A stretch of DNA of 64,000 nt, from contig NZ_JAFFIW010000006.1 of the NCBI RefSeq assembly GCF_018588885.1, positions 62,001 through 126,000 of the forward strand. Direction: 5' to 3'. The translations under genes and the position numbers were made by a program. This stretch comes from Mesorhizobium sp. dw_380. GTDB taxonomy: Bacteria; Pseudomonadota; Alphaproteobacteria; Rhizobiales; Rhizobiaceae. Below are positions 53,996-63,400 of the stretch, piece after piece. The notes beneath the pieces are model-generated. The model was not told the DNA's origin, made no database searches, and saw only the letters and a list, made by a program, of their open reading frames with translations. Within the stretch, counting starts at the first letter, position 1. Each line of letters begins with the position of its first letter.

Positions 53996-54742
53996 TCAGG
54001 CGACTTTGACCAGGTCGGGTTCGAACCCTTCGAATGTCATCTGATCGGCGTATTTGAAAGTCAGGTCGACCGCGGGCTGATCTTGCACCGTCCAGGTGAT
54101 GACAGGCATTTTGAGCTTTTCACGCACGAAGCTGACGAACGGATTCGGCAGGTCACCGGCGGCATAGGAGGTGAAGGAGAGTTCGTGCGCCAGCATGGAA
54201 AAATGCGCTTCGATCAGCTTGAGGTCCTTGCCATAGGCGGTCAAACCAGCGGGAATGCCGGGCGCATGTTTCGGGAAGTCGCGGATCAGCCAGTGATCGA
54301 ACGACATGATCGCCGCCTTGCCCTTGTAGCGCTTGAGCATCTTGCCGACGCGCGCCACCAGACCTTCGTCCCGGCCGGGAATCCCCTTCAGTTCGACAAC
54401 CATCGGCACGCGACCGTCAACCAGGTCGAGCGCTTCCTGCAGCGTCGGCACGTGATCCGATGTGCCGCCAACCTTGAGCGCGGTAAGTTCAGCCGCGCTG
54501 CGTTGCCAGACGAAGCCGTCCTGTCCGGTCAGCCTTTGCAGATCGGCATCATGGATGATGATGGGAACGCCATCCGACGACAGGTGCACGTCGCATTCGA
54601 TGGCGTAACCACGCTCGGCCGCGGCGGCGAAGGCGGAAAGCGTGTTTTCCCAGCGCGTCCTGTTCATGTCGTGAAAGCCGCGATGGGCAACCGGCCGGGC
54701 GGTGAGCCAGGAGAGGTCGGTCATGTCTTCACCTTCGCTCAT
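53996..54742 (-). CDS. glycerophosphodiester phosphodiesterase
   Basis: A 248-residue GDPD TIM-barrel enzyme that releases glycerol-3-phosphate from deacylated phospholipids. Motifs: HRGFHDMNRTRWENTLSAF, AIECDVHLSSDGVPIIIHDAD (metal and catalytic residues) and PMVVELKGIPGR. No signal peptide is present, so it is cytoplasmic. Its ATG overlaps the ridA stop by four bases (ATGA). Its product could feed the GlpD/GlpK pathway seen earlier in the window. Confidence 0.92.
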   Translation of the reverse strand: MSEGEDMTDLSWLTARPVAHRGFHDMNRTRWENTLSAFAAAAERGYAIECDVHLSSDGVPIIIHDADLQRLTGQDGFVWQRSAAELTALKVGGTSDHVPTLQEALDLVDGRVPMVVELKGIPGRDEGLVARVGKMLKRYKGKAAIMSFDHWLIRDFPKHAPGIPAGLTAYGKDLKLIEAHFSMLAHELSFTSYAAGDLPNPFVSFVREKLKMPVITWTVQDQPAVDLTFKYADQMTFEGFEPDLVKVA

Positions 54743-55203
54743 TCGACTTCGAAGATCGCTTCGATTTCCACCGCGGCATTAAGCGGCAGGGAGGCGGTGC
54801 CGACGGCGGAGCGGGCGTGCTTGCCGCGCTCGCCAAGGACGGCGACCAGGAAATCGGAGGCGCCGTTGGCGACCAGATGCTGCTCGACGAAATCGGCGGC
54901 GGAGGCGACGAAGACGGTGATCTTCACTAGGCGGCGGATCTTCTCGAGATCGCCGAGCGCGGCCTTGGCCTGTGCCAGAATATTGATCGCGCAGTATTTT
55001 GCCGCGTCCTTGCCGGCAGCGGTATCGACATCACGGCCGAGCAAGCCGCTCGCCTGCAGCTTACCGTCCTTGAGCGGCAATTGTCCGGCGGTGAACAGCA
55101 GGCTGCCGGTCCTGCAATAGGGCACGTAGTTGGCGGCAGGCGCGGCGGCAACGGGAAGCGCCACGCCGAGATCACTTAGCCGCTTTTCGATTGTTTCACT
55201 CAT
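54739..55203 (-). CDS. RidA/YjgF-family enamine-imine deaminase
   Basis: A 154-residue member of the Rid family. It has TGSLLFTAGQLPLKDGKLQASG, KYCAINILAQAKAALGD and a C-terminal HARSAVGTASLPLNAAVEIEAIFEV, in which the usual RidA arginine is in HARSAVG. It likely removes reactive enamines or imines. Located directly before, and overlapping, the phosphodiesterase gene. Confidence 0.9.
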   Translation of the reverse strand: MSETIEKRLSDLGVALPVAAAPAANYVPYCRTGSLLFTAGQLPLKDGKLQASGLLGRDVDTAAGKDAAKYCAINILAQAKAALGDLEKIRRLVKITVFVASAADFVEQHLVANGASDFLVAVLGERGKHARSAVGTASLPLNAAVEIEAIFEVE

Positions 55204-55341
55204 TGCTTTTCCCTATTGCTGGAAGGTGCCGCGCTGGCCGGGCCGAAATTGCTATTTTTGCCTCGCTTCCGCCACGACTTTTTTTAAGCTGGACCATCTT
55301 TCCCTGCGGTCTGCCATCAGCCGCGACGATCGGAGTACCTC

Positions 55342-56172
55342 ATGCGCGCAGCGCGCCTTGCATTCCACGCCGTTCTGTTGTCGGCGTTCTTGCCGACAGG
55401 GTCCGCTTTCGCCGTACCGGCGCTGCAGGCGCATCGCGCCGTGTACGACCTCACCCTCAACAAGGCCTCCGACCGTTCCGGCATAACAGGCATATCCGGC
55501 CGCATGGTCTATGAGTTCAACGGCTCGGCCTGCGAAGGCTATACGGTGAAGTTCCGTTTCGTCACCCAGATCGTCACCAACGACAACACAAGACTGACCG
55601 ACCAGCAGACGACGACTTTCGAGGATGCCGAAGGCAAGACGTTTTCGTTCGTGACCAAATCCTTTGTCGACCAGAACCTCGACAAGGAGGTCAAGGGCAT
55701 CGCCACGAAAGACGCCAAGGGGCTGAAGGTCGATATCGACAAGCCTGAGAAGAACAGCCTGGAACTCGCCGCCACCCAGTTTCCGACCCAGCATCTGGTC
55801 GAACTGATCGGCAAGGCCGAGAAGGGCGAAAACTTCTACCAGACAAACCTGTTCGACGGCTCGGAGGACGCCAACAAGGTGATGGCGACCACCGTCGTCG
55901 TCGGCAAGAAGACCCAATCCGACAACGCCGATCCGGAGGCGCCGGCGCTGGCGAAGCTCGCCACCGACAAATACTGGCCGGTCGACATCGCCTATTTCGA
56001 CGACAGCGCCAAGAACGGCGAAGAAGTGCCGGAATACCGGATCAGCTTCAAGCTGCATGAGAACGGCATCACCCGCGATCTCGTCATGGACTATGGCGAC
56101 TTCTCGATGACCGGCAAGCTGGTCAACCTGTCGCTGTTCGACCAGACGAAGCCCTGCCCAGTATCGAAATAG
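55342..56172 (+). CDS. eipB: EipB-type cell-envelope integrity protein (DUF1849)
   Basis: A 276-residue periplasmic protein. A signal peptide (HAVLLSAFLPTGSAFA) precedes a predicted beta-spiral domain: HRAVYDLTLNKAS, SGRMVYEFNGSACEGY, QQTTTFEDAEG, then YRISFKLHENGITRDLVMDYGDF. Two cysteines (SAC and KPCPVSK) correspond to the disulfide conserved in Brucella EipB, which keeps the envelope intact under stress. Brucella is a close relative, which supports both function and taxonomy. Confidence 0.88.
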   Translation: MRAARLAFHAVLLSAFLPTGSAFAVPALQAHRAVYDLTLNKASDRSGITGISGRMVYEFNGSACEGYTVKFRFVTQIVTNDNTRLTDQQTTTFEDAEGKTFSFVTKSFVDQNLDKEVKGIATKDAKGLKVDIDKPEKNSLELAATQFPTQHLVELIGKAEKGENFYQTNLFDGSEDANKVMATTVVVGKKTQSDNADPEAPALAKLATDKYWPVDIAYFDDSAKNGEEVPEYRISFKLHENGITRDLVMDYGDFSMTGKLVNLSLFDQTKPCPVSK

Positions 56173-56203
56173 CAGGAATGCGCAGCTGGCCACGGCGGGC
56201 TTG

Positions 56204-56482
56204 ATGGCAGTCTATGTCGATGCGGCGATCTGGAAGTGGGCCGGGCATCTATGGTGCCATCTGCTGGCTGATGATACCGACGAATTGCATCGCTTTGCAG
56301 CCGAACTCGGCATCAAGCGCTCATCTTACCAGGGCCCGCCCAAGACATCCGCCCCGCACTATGACATAACCGGCTTCGAGCGCGACCGTGCTGTGCGGTT
56401 CGGCGCGATCGAATGCAGCCGCGAGGAGATCGTCGCGATCTTCCGGCGCGTACGGGTGCCCAACGGAAAGGCCAAGTCATGA
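56204..56482 (+). CDS. DUF4031 protein
   Basis: A 92-residue soluble protein starting MAVYVDAAIWKWAGHLWCHLLADD, with HRFAAELGIKRSSYQGPPKTSAPHYDI and a C-terminal REEIVAIFRR. These are the conserved blocks of DUF4031, a small metal-binding-like fold of unknown function (His, Cys and Asp residues clustered). The ATG at 56204 is preferred to TTG 56201. Its stop overlaps the next gene (ATGA). Confidence 0.85.
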   Translation: MAVYVDAAIWKWAGHLWCHLLADDTDELHRFAAELGIKRSSYQGPPKTSAPHYDITGFERDRAVRFGAIECSREEIVAIFRRVRVPNGKAKS

Positions 56483-57090
56483 CACCAGCGGCATTTCTGG
56501 CGTATTGCGCCGCTGTCACGCTCGCCGCCGCCACACCGGGACCAGCGATGTTCACGGTCATCACCAATGGCGTATCACGCGGTTTCCTTCGCGCTTTCAT
56601 GGCGGGCGTCGGGGTCGCCGCCGGCGATGCCGTGCTGGTCACCTTGGCACTGCTCGGGCTGGTGGCCCTGGCTCAGACCTTCGAATGGATATTTCTCCTG
56701 CTGAAATATGCCGGCGCCGCCTATCTGATCTTTCTTGGCATCAAGATGTGGAAAGCCTCGGCAACGCAGTCCAACGAGCCGCGGGCGGGCGAAGCGAGAT
56801 TGTCCCGGTCCTTCTTGCTTGGCGCATCCATTGCGCTGGGGAACCCGAAGGCGATCCTGTTCCATGCCTCGATCATGCCGCTGATCCTCAATCTGGATAC
56901 GATGACCTTTGTCGATGGCCTGCTGGTGGTGGCCGTCGTCATTAGCGTCAATATTGTCACAATGGGTATTTATGCCGCGCTCGCGGGCAGGGCTTCAGGC
57001 TGGTTCAGGACACCCAAGCGCATGCGGCTGATGAACCGGTTTGCCGGCAGCGCCATGATCGGCACCGGAGCGCTGATTGCCGCACGCTGA
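56479..57090 (+). CDS. LysE/RhtB-family amino-acid exporter
   Basis: A 203-residue inner-membrane exporter with six hydrophobic helices. The N-terminal signature is AATPGPAMFTVITNGVSRGF with GVGVAAGDAVLV, and LKYAGAAYLIFLGIKMW follows, as in RhtB/LysE proteins. The C-terminal GNPKAILF block is also typical. The exported amino acid cannot be told. It is coupled to the DUF4031 gene by a four-base overlap. Confidence 0.92.
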   Translation: MTPAAFLAYCAAVTLAAATPGPAMFTVITNGVSRGFLRAFMAGVGVAAGDAVLVTLALLGLVALAQTFEWIFLLLKYAGAAYLIFLGIKMWKASATQSNEPRAGEARLSRSFLLGASIALGNPKAILFHASIMPLILNLDTMTFVDGLLVVAVVISVNIVTMGIYAALAGRASGWFRTPKRMRLMNRFAGSAMIGTGALIAAR

Positions 57091-57110
57091 GCGGTGAAGC
57101 ACCTCTTCGC

Positions 57111-57267
57111 TTGCGTTTGCCGCTGTTCCCCTCTATATGCGCGCTCATTCCACACACGGACTTTGGTGTCTGCCCGGGAGAAATCCGGCTGAAACCTCCG
57201 GTGGCGTTCGAGGACCGAGGTCCGGAAATGCCTGTGTCCGTGGAGGCTAACCGGAAAGGAAATGAGA
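57111..57267 (+). promoter_or_regulatory. rpsB promoter and long 5' leader
   Basis: TTGCGT (57111-57116), a 17-bp spacer and TATATG (57134-57139) make a good promoter. The predicted leader of about 120 nt before rpsB contains GGACCGAGGTCC (57211-57222), a near-perfect palindrome, and CGGAGGTTT-like complementarity around CCTCCGGTGG. A structured leader would suit S2 autoregulation, as in other bacteria; the fold is not computed. Confidence 0.55.
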
Positions 57268-58056
57268 ATGGCACTGCCTGATTTCAGCATGCGCCAGCTT
57301 TTGGAAGCTGGCATTCACTTCGGCCACCAGACCCATCGCTGGAACCCGAAGATGGCGCCCTACATCTATGGCGCCCGCAACAACATCCACATCATCGACC
57401 TCAGCCAAACGGTGCCTTTGCTGCACCAGGCGCTGAAGCAGGTTTCCGACACTGTCGCCAAGGGCGGCCGCGTGCTGTTCGTCGGCACCAAGCGCCAGGC
57501 GTCGGACATCGTCGCCGACGCGGCTCAGCGTTCGGCTCAGTACTATGTCAATTCGCGTTGGCTCGGCGGCATGCTGACCAACTGGAAGACGATCTCGAAT
57601 TCGATTCAGCGCCTGCGCAAGCTCGACGAGATGCTGGCCGGCGAGGCGCAAGGGTTGACCAAGAAGGAGCGCCTCAACCTCGACCGCGAGCGCGAGAAGC
57701 TCGACAAGGCGCTGGGCGGCATCAAGGACATGGGCTCGACGCCCGACCTGATGTTCGTCATCGACACCAACAAGGAAGCGATCGCCATCCTCGAGGCCAA
57801 GCGTCTCGGCATCCCGGTCGTCGCCATCATCGATTCGAACTGCGATCCGGACAAGATCGACTTCCCGATCCCCGGCAATGACGACGCGGCGCGCGCGATC
57901 CAGCTCTATTGCGACCTGATCGCCAAGGCTGCGATTGATGGCATCGCCCGTCAGCAGGGCGCGCTCGGCGTCGACATCGGCGCTTCGGTCGAAGCTCCGG
58001 TCGAGCCTGCGCTCGATCCGGCTCCGGCTCCGGCATCGGAAGCCCCCGAGGCTTGA
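57268..58056 (+). CDS. rpsB: 30S ribosomal protein S2
   Basis: A 262-residue ribosomal protein S2. Start [20 protein letters not shown], then [33 protein letters not shown] and [16 protein letters not shown], all typical. A C-terminal Ala/Pro tail ([17 protein letters not shown]) is a common alphaproteobacterial extension. GGAAAGGA ends 7 nt before ATG 57268; the ATG six bases earlier is less well spaced. Confidence 0.97.
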   Translation: MALPDFSMRQLLEAGIHFGHQTHRWNPKMAPYIYGARNNIHIIDLSQTVPLLHQALKQVSDTVAKGGRVLFVGTKRQASDIVADAAQRSAQYYVNSRWLGGMLTNWKTISNSIQRLRKLDEMLAGEAQGLTKKERLNLDREREKLDKALGGIKDMGSTPDLMFVIDTNKEAIAILEAKRLGIPVVAIIDSNCDPDKIDFPIPGNDDAARAIQLYCDLIAKAAIDGIARQQGALGVDIGASVEAPVEPALDPAPAPASEAPEA

Positions 58057-58061
58057 TAATC

Positions 58062-58083
58062 GAAGGCCGGTTTTACGGCCTTC
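58062..58083 (+). terminator. hairpin between rpsB and tsf
   Basis: GAAGGCC (58062-58068) pairs with GGCCTTC (58077-58083), followed by a T-rich run to 58100. It could partly stop transcription after rpsB, and a second start may serve tsf. Confidence 0.55.
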
Positions 58084-58168
58084 ATCTTTCTCATATTTTT
58101 GGCACGCTAGACAGACGCACCATCGAGTACCGATGGTGCGTCGGTGCATTTAAAACAAAGAGGCGACA

Positions 58169-59089
58169 ATGAGCATTTCGGCTGCACAGGTCAAAGAACT
58201 CCGCGACTTGACCGGCGCGGGCATGATGGACTGCAAGGCGGCGTTGAACGAGACCAACGGCAACATGGAAGAGGCCGTCGACTGGTTGCGCAAGAAGGGT
58301 ATTTCGAAGGCCGACAAGAAGGCTGGCCGCACCGCGGCCGAAGGCCTTATCGGCATTGACAATGGCGTGCGCGAGGCTGCCGTCGTCGAGGTCAATTCCG
58401 AGACCGACTTCGTTGCCCGCAATGCCGCGTTCCAGGAAATCGTCGCCAATGTCGCCAAGGTTGCGCTGGCTTATGGCACGACGGAGGCCGTGGCTGCCGC
58501 AAACTATCCGGGTTCGGACAAGTCGGTCACTGACACCATCAAGGATGCTGTCGGCACCATTGGCGAGAACCTGGGCTTTCGCCGCTCGGCCAAGCTGACC
58601 GTACCGCACGGCGCGGTCGCGACCTACGTCCACAACGCGGTTGCCGACGGCCTTGGCAAGCTCGGCGTGCTGGTCGCGATCGAGACCACGGGCAACGAGC
58701 ATGCCGCCAATGCCTTTGGCCGCCAGGTTGCCATGCATGTCGCTGCAACCAATCCGATGGCTCTAACGGCTGAGCAGATCGATCCGGCCGCAGTGGAACG
58801 CGAGAAGGCGATCTTCTCCGATCAGGCGCGTCAATCGGGCAAGCCGGAAGCGATCATCGAGAAGATGGTCGAGGGCCGCATGCGCAAATTCTACGAGGAA
58901 GTAGTGCTCTTGAAGCAGGCCTTCGTGCTCAATCCCGACATCACCGTCGAGAAGGCGCTGAAGGATGCCGAGAAGGAAATTGGCGCGCCGGCCAAGATCA
59001 CGGCCTATTTGCGCTTCGCGCTCGGCGAAGGCATCGAGAAAGACGAGACCGATTTCGCCGCGGAAGTCGCGGCGGCGGTCAAGAAGTAA
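58169..59089 (+). CDS. tsf: elongation factor Ts
   Basis: A 306-residue nucleotide exchange factor for EF-Tu. The N-terminal UBA-like domain holds [21 protein letters not shown] and the TDF motif is [13 protein letters not shown]. The core has two repeats with [10 protein letters not shown] and the C-terminal [23 protein letters not shown]. Length is typical for the order. Partner of EF-Tu in translation. Confidence 0.97.
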   Translation: MSISAAQVKELRDLTGAGMMDCKAALNETNGNMEEAVDWLRKKGISKADKKAGRTAAEGLIGIDNGVREAAVVEVNSETDFVARNAAFQEIVANVAKVALAYGTTEAVAAANYPGSDKSVTDTIKDAVGTIGENLGFRRSAKLTVPHGAVATYVHNAVADGLGKLGVLVAIETTGNEHAANAFGRQVAMHVAATNPMALTAEQIDPAAVEREKAIFSDQARQSGKPEAIIEKMVEGRMRKFYEEVVLLKQAFVLNPDITVEKALKDAEKEIGAPAKITAYLRFALGEGIEKDETDFAAEVAAAVKK

Positions 59090-59102
59090 GCTTCCTACCG
59101 CT

Positions 59103-60038
59103 TTATTCCGACAGCGTTTTTCGGCCGGACATCCGCAGGGATGTCCGGCCGATTTCTTGTGCGGTGTCGATAAAGGCCCGCAGTTTCGGGGCCATCGCCG
59201 CCCGGCGCGGGAAGTAGAGGAAAAGTCCAGGTTCCTCGATCGCTGTTTGCGGCAGGATCTGGACAAGGCGGCCAGCGGCAAGATCCGCCCTCACCAGCGG
59301 CTCGAAGACATAGGCGAGACCTACACCGGCAAGCGCGAGGTCAATCGCGGCGAGCGAATCGGTGACGATGGCCGTACCGCCTGTCTCCATGACGACATCC
59401 TTGCCGCCGTCGGTCAAATCCCAGCGATAGAGCGCACCGGAGCGGACGAGCCGGTACCCGATGCAATTGTGGTTCGCGAGATCGGCCACGCTGCGTGGGC
59501 GGCCACGGCGCCCGATATAGGCGGGAGAGGCGACGATGACGGCTTGGAACGGAGGCGTAAGCCGGACAGCCACCATATCCTGCGCGATCATCTCGCCCAG
59601 CCGGATGCCGGCGTCGAAGCCTTCTCCGACGATGTCGACCAGCCCCTGATCGGCGAAAACCTCCACCGTAACGTCGGGATAGCGCTCGGCCATGGCTGCG
59701 ACGACCGGCGTCACTGCCAATGGGACGGCGATGTTGGAGGCGTTGATCCTGAGCAAGCCGGAAGGCCTGCCTTTGACGCTGCGGATACGGTCCATCCGCT
59801 CGGCAATATCCTGGAGGGCAGGGGCCGCCGTCTCCACCAGCGCCTTGCCGGCCTCGGTGAGCGAAACGCTGCGCGTCGTGCGGGCGAAAAGGGGCTGGCC
59901 GATGCGCTCCTCGACAATGCGCACCGCATGGCTGACCGCCGAAGGACTCATCCCGAGTTCGGCGGCGGCAAGTGCGAAGCCGCCGCGCCGGGCAACGGCA
60001 ACGATGACAGGCAGATGGCTGAGCAGGTCTCGGTCCAT
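59103..60038 (-). CDS. LysR-family transcriptional regulator
   Basis: A 311-residue LysR regulator. The winged helix-turn-helix is in residues 1-60 (FALAAAELGMSPSAVSHAVRIVEERIGQPLFARTTR, split here by its recognition helix) and the effector domain follows (FADQGLVDIVGEGFDAGIRLGE). It is divergent from the NTF2-like and aldo-keto reductase genes and probably controls them. A 15-bp TTGC-N7-GCAA dyad lies in the shared gap. Confidence 0.92.
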   Translation of the reverse strand: MDRDLLSHLPVIVAVARRGGFALAAAELGMSPSAVSHAVRIVEERIGQPLFARTTRSVSLTEAGKALVETAAPALQDIAERMDRIRSVKGRPSGLLRINASNIAVPLAVTPVVAAMAERYPDVTVEVFADQGLVDIVGEGFDAGIRLGEMIAQDMVAVRLTPPFQAVIVASPAYIGRRGRPRSVADLANHNCIGYRLVRSGALYRWDLTDGGKDVVMETGGTAIVTDSLAAIDLALAGVGLAYVFEPLVRADLAAGRLVQILPQTAIEEPGLFLYFPRRAAMAPKLRAFIDTAQEIGRTSLRMSGRKTLSE

Positions 60039-60061
60039 TCATGAACGATATCGCATGGTCT

Positions 60062-60076
60062 TTGCGAACAATGCAA
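60062..60076. promoter_or_regulatory. LysR-type box (TTGC-N7-GCAA)
   Basis: TTGCGAACAATGCAA contains T-N11-A with matching ends, the classic LysR-family binding signature. It lies 24-38 bp before the LysR gene start and 78-92 bp before the NTF2-like gene. Confidence 0.55.
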
Positions 60077-60153
60077 TCTTATCGATGTCCGGAGAGCGGT
60101 TCACATTATCGCCAACACACCGGCGATTGGCCGAGCATCAAGGGAGAAGAGAC

Positions 60154-60681
60154 ATGAATGCGTTGAAGCACATGACTTTCGCGGCAGGCATGGCGTTGGC
60201 GCCGATCGATGCCGGCGGGGCGGAACCATCCGACTGGCGGGCGCTGGCGGACGAACGCGCGGTCATCCGTATTGCCGATGCCATCGACCGTGCCGTCGAC
60301 GCGCAGGACTGGAAACTTGCGCGCAGCTATTTCGCGGATCGGGTTACCGCCGATTTCAGCAGCCTGACCGGGCAGCTGGCGGCCAACATCGCCTCCGACG
60401 ACCTGATCGGCGCCTGGGCCGGCAATCTCAAGGGCAGCAAGACAAGCCTGCATCTGCGAACCAATCACCAGGTCGTCCTCGAGGCGGACACGGCGACGGT
60501 CCTTTCCAACGGTTATGCCTGGAACAGGATGGAAGGCAATGGCGACCCGCTTTGGGAAGTCTGGGGCACCTATGAGCATCACCTGACGCGTTCCACTGCC
60601 GGCTGGAAGGTTGATGGCTTCGCGTTTCGGATGACGCATGAGCGCGGCAATCCTTGGGTCAAGACGACCCCAGGCCAGTGA
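60154..60681 (+). CDS. NTF2/SnoaL-like exported protein
   Basis: A 175-residue protein. A short signal-like start (MNALKHMTFAAGMALAPIDAG) precedes an NTF2-like cone: DERAVIRIADAIDRAVDAQDW, LARSYFADRVTADFSSL, RTNHQVVLEADTATVLSNGYAWN and WEVWGTYEHHLTRSTAGWKVDGF. Such proteins are SnoaL-like isomerases or ligand binders; the substrate is unknown. AGGGAGAAGAG precedes ATG 60154. Probably co-transcribed with the aldo-keto reductase. Confidence 0.82.
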   Translation: MNALKHMTFAAGMALAPIDAGGAEPSDWRALADERAVIRIADAIDRAVDAQDWKLARSYFADRVTADFSSLTGQLAANIASDDLIGAWAGNLKGSKTSLHLRTNHQVVLEADTATVLSNGYAWNRMEGNGDPLWEVWGTYEHHLTRSTAGWKVDGFAFRMTHERGNPWVKTTPGQ

Positions 60682-60712
60682 CGCCGCGGCCACCAAGCAT
60701 TGGAGGACGATC

Positions 60713-61822
60713 ATGACCATGACCTATTACACTCTCGGCAACAGCGGCCTCAGGGTCAGCCGGCTGGCACTGGGCACGATGACTTTCGGCAAGGAATGGG
60801 GTTGGGGAGCCGACAGGGACACCGCACGCTCAATTTTCGACGCCTATGTCGAGGCAGGCGGCAATTTCTTCGACACCGCGGACCTCTATACCGGCGGCAC
60901 CGCCGAAGCCTGGCTTGGCGAATTCATCACCGAGCGCGGGCTGCGCGACACGGCGGTGATCGCCAGCAAGTTCAGCATGAACATGCAGCCCGGCAATCCC
61001 AATGCCGGCGGCAACGGCCGCAAGAACATCATGCGGGCGGTCGATGCTTCGCTGAAGCGCCTGGGCACCGACTATATCGATCTCTATCTCATGCATATAT
61101 GGGACAGGCTGACACCCGCCGAAGAGGTGATGCGCACGCTCGATGATCTGGTTCGGATAGGCAAGGTGCGCCATGTCGGCCTGTCCGATGTGCCGGCCTG
61201 GTATGCGGGGCGGGCACAGGCGATCGCCGAGCTGCGCGGATATGAACCGGTTTCGGCCTTGCAGCTCGAATACTCCCTGGCCGAACGCGCCATCGAGAAC
61301 GAGTTCGTGCCATTCGGCACGCGCCATGGCGCCGGCATCATGGTCTGGAGCCCGCTGGCCAGCGGGCTGCTGAGCGGCAAATATCGGCCGGCTCAGGCCG
61401 GAAACGCGGGCCGGCTTGACGGTTTTCGCAACTCGACGCATCCAGGCTTCCAGAAATTCACCGAGCGCAACTGGACCATCGTGGCCGAACTCGAGAAGGT
61501 CGCATCCGAGCTCGGCCGCAGCATGCCCCAGGTCGCGCTCAACTGGGTGGCGACGCAGCCGGGGATCGCCACCGTCATCCTCGGTGCGACGAAGCTCAGC
61601 CAGATGCAGGACAATCTCGGCGCGCTGGATTTCGAGATTCCCGCAGGGCTTCGCGACCGGCTGGATTGCGTCAGCAGAACTCCAGCGCCGTTTCCCTATT
61701 CCTATTTCGGGCCGCAGATACAGGCGCGCGTCACCGGCGGTGCTGCAACCGGCGACAAGCCCTCCGGCTATGCGTCGCCGGTGCTCATCGAGGGCGAGCC
61801 GGCCGGCGTGTCCACCAACTGA
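60713..61822 (+). CDS. aldo/keto reductase
   Basis: A 369-residue NADPH-dependent aldo-keto reductase of the AKR7/Tas-like type. MTYYTLGNSGLRVSRLALGTMTFG opens it; FFDTADLYTGGTAEAWLGEF holds the catalytic aspartate and tyrosine, and LYLMHIWD the histidine. QVALNWVATQPGIATVILGATKLSQ is the C-terminal cofactor-binding strand. GGAGG 6 nt before ATG 60713 supports the start. It follows the NTF2-like gene after 31 bp. Confidence 0.92.
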   Translation: MTMTYYTLGNSGLRVSRLALGTMTFGKEWGWGADRDTARSIFDAYVEAGGNFFDTADLYTGGTAEAWLGEFITERGLRDTAVIASKFSMNMQPGNPNAGGNGRKNIMRAVDASLKRLGTDYIDLYLMHIWDRLTPAEEVMRTLDDLVRIGKVRHVGLSDVPAWYAGRAQAIAELRGYEPVSALQLEYSLAERAIENEFVPFGTRHGAGIMVWSPLASGLLSGKYRPAQAGNAGRLDGFRNSTHPGFQKFTERNWTIVAELEKVASELGRSMPQVALNWVATQPGIATVILGATKLSQMQDNLGALDFEIPAGLRDRLDCVSRTPAPFPYSYFGPQIQARVTGGAATGDKPSGYASPVLIEGEPAGVSTN

Positions 61823-61982
61823 TCAGCCGGGCACGGTTGCCACGAATTTGCCGATTGGGCGCCGCGTGACATCGCGGCGCCCTTCGTGTATCGGAACTCG
61901 GCATCGTGCCGATGTTCGGGGCGGCGCCCGCGCGAAGGCGGCCGGCCCAGGCGCGACCTACATGCAAAATGACGAGGACCAG

Positions 61983-62705
61983 ATGACGGTGAAGCCCCTC
62001 TACCGACGTGTCTTGCTGAAAGCGTCGGGTGAAGCGTTGATGGGCGAACAGCATTTCGGCATCGACGTCTCGGTCGTGGATCGCATCGCGGCCGACATCG
62101 CCGAGGCCCGTGCACTGGGCATCGAGGTCGGCGTTGTCATCGGCGGCGGCAACATCTTTCGCGGCGTGGCCGTCGCGTCCAAGGGCGGAGACCGCGTCAC
62201 CGGCGACCACATGGGCATGCTTGCCACGGTGATCAACTCGCTGGCGCTGCGCACATCGCTGAACAAGATCGGAGTCGATGCCGTGGTGCTGTCCGCGATC
62301 GCCATGCCCGAGCTGTGCGAGAGCTTTTCGCAGCGCCAGGCCACTGCCTACATGAACCAGGGCAAGGTGGTGATCTTCGCCGGCGGCACCGGCAATCCGT
62401 TCTTCACCACTGATTCGGCCGCAGCACTGCGCGCTGCCGAAATCGGCGCCGATGCGCTGTTCAAGGGCACGCAGGTCGATGGCGTCTATTCGGCCGACCC
62501 GAAGAAGGACCCGAACGCGACGCGTTTCGAGCGCATCAGCCATGCCGAAGTCATAAATCGCGGCCTTTCCATCATGGATACGGCTGCGATTGCACTTGCG
62601 CGCGAAAACAACATTCCGATAATCGTCTATTCGATCCACGAAAAAGGTGGTTTCGGCGATATTCTGAGGGGCGGCGGCCGCTGCACGGTCGTCGCGGACG
62701 AATGA
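61983..62705 (+). CDS. pyrH: uridylate kinase
   Basis: A 240-residue UMP kinase of the amino-acid-kinase fold. MTVKPLYRRVLLKASGEALMG at the start, GVVIGGGNIFRG for nucleotide binding, GNPFFTTDSAAALRAAEIGADAL and the C-terminal IIVYSIHEKGGFGDIL. GACGAGGACCAG just before ATG 61983 is the ribosome site; ATG 61962 would lack one. Its product UDP feeds peptidoglycan and RNA synthesis. It leads the pyrH-frr-uppS run. Confidence 0.95.
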   Translation: MTVKPLYRRVLLKASGEALMGEQHFGIDVSVVDRIAADIAEARALGIEVGVVIGGGNIFRGVAVASKGGDRVTGDHMGMLATVINSLALRTSLNKIGVDAVVLSAIAMPELCESFSQRQATAYMNQGKVVIFAGGTGNPFFTTDSAAALRAAEIGADALFKGTQVDGVYSADPKKDPNATRFERISHAEVINRGLSIMDTAAIALARENNIPIIVYSIHEKGGFGDILRGGGRCTVVADE

Positions 62706-62813
62706 TCCGGGGCCCGATTCCTAGAAAAGGGAAACCGGCGTTTCGAAAATCAGGCTCGAACGGGGCCTTGCCCCGAAGCAGTGAACCCGCGCAGACGGGT
62801 TGAGGAGACTAAG

Positions 62814-63368
62814 ATGAGTGGTGAGTACGACGATCTCAAGCGGCGCATGGATGGGGCAATCGCGGCGTTCAAGCATGATCTGGCTTCGCTGCGGACCGGT
62901 CGCGCCTCCAGCAACCTGCTCGATGCGATCCAGGTACAAGCCTATGGCACGACCATGCCGATCAACCAGGTGGCCAACGTCACGGTGCCGGAGCCGCGCA
63001 TGATCTCGGTGTCGGTCTGGGACAAGTCGATGGTCGGCGCCGTCGACCGCGCCATCCGCGAATCCAATCTGGGCTTCAACCCGATCGTCGACGGCACCAA
63101 TCTCAGGATTCCGCTGCCGGAGCTCAACGAACAGCGCCGCAAGGAACTGGTCAAGATCTCGCATACCTACGCCGAGAATGCCCGCGTCGCCGCGCGCCAT
63201 GTGCGCCGCGACGGCATGGACTTCCTGAAGAAGGCGGAGAAGGACGGCGTGATCAGCGAAGACGATCAGCGCAAGCGTTCTGACCAGGTCCAGAAGCTTA
63301 CCGACGAAACGATCAGCACCATCGATCATCTGCTTTCCGACAAGGAAGCTGAAATCATGCAGGTTTAG
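62814..63368 (+). CDS. frr: ribosome recycling factor
   Basis: A 184-residue RRF. It has [38 protein letters not shown] and [20 protein letters not shown], all hallmarks of domains I and II. GAGGAGACTAAG precedes the ATG. Two small hairpins (62761-62775 and 62784-62801) lie in its leader. Confidence 0.97.
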   Translation: MSGEYDDLKRRMDGAIAAFKHDLASLRTGRASSNLLDAIQVQAYGTTMPINQVANVTVPEPRMISVSVWDKSMVGAVDRAIRESNLGFNPIVDGTNLRIPLPELNEQRRKELVKISHTYAENARVAARHVRRDGMDFLKKAEKDGVISEDDQRKRSDQVQKLTDETISTIDHLLSDKEAEIMQV

Positions 63369-63400
63369 GGTTGGCCGTCGGCTGACCCGAAAGCGAGATC

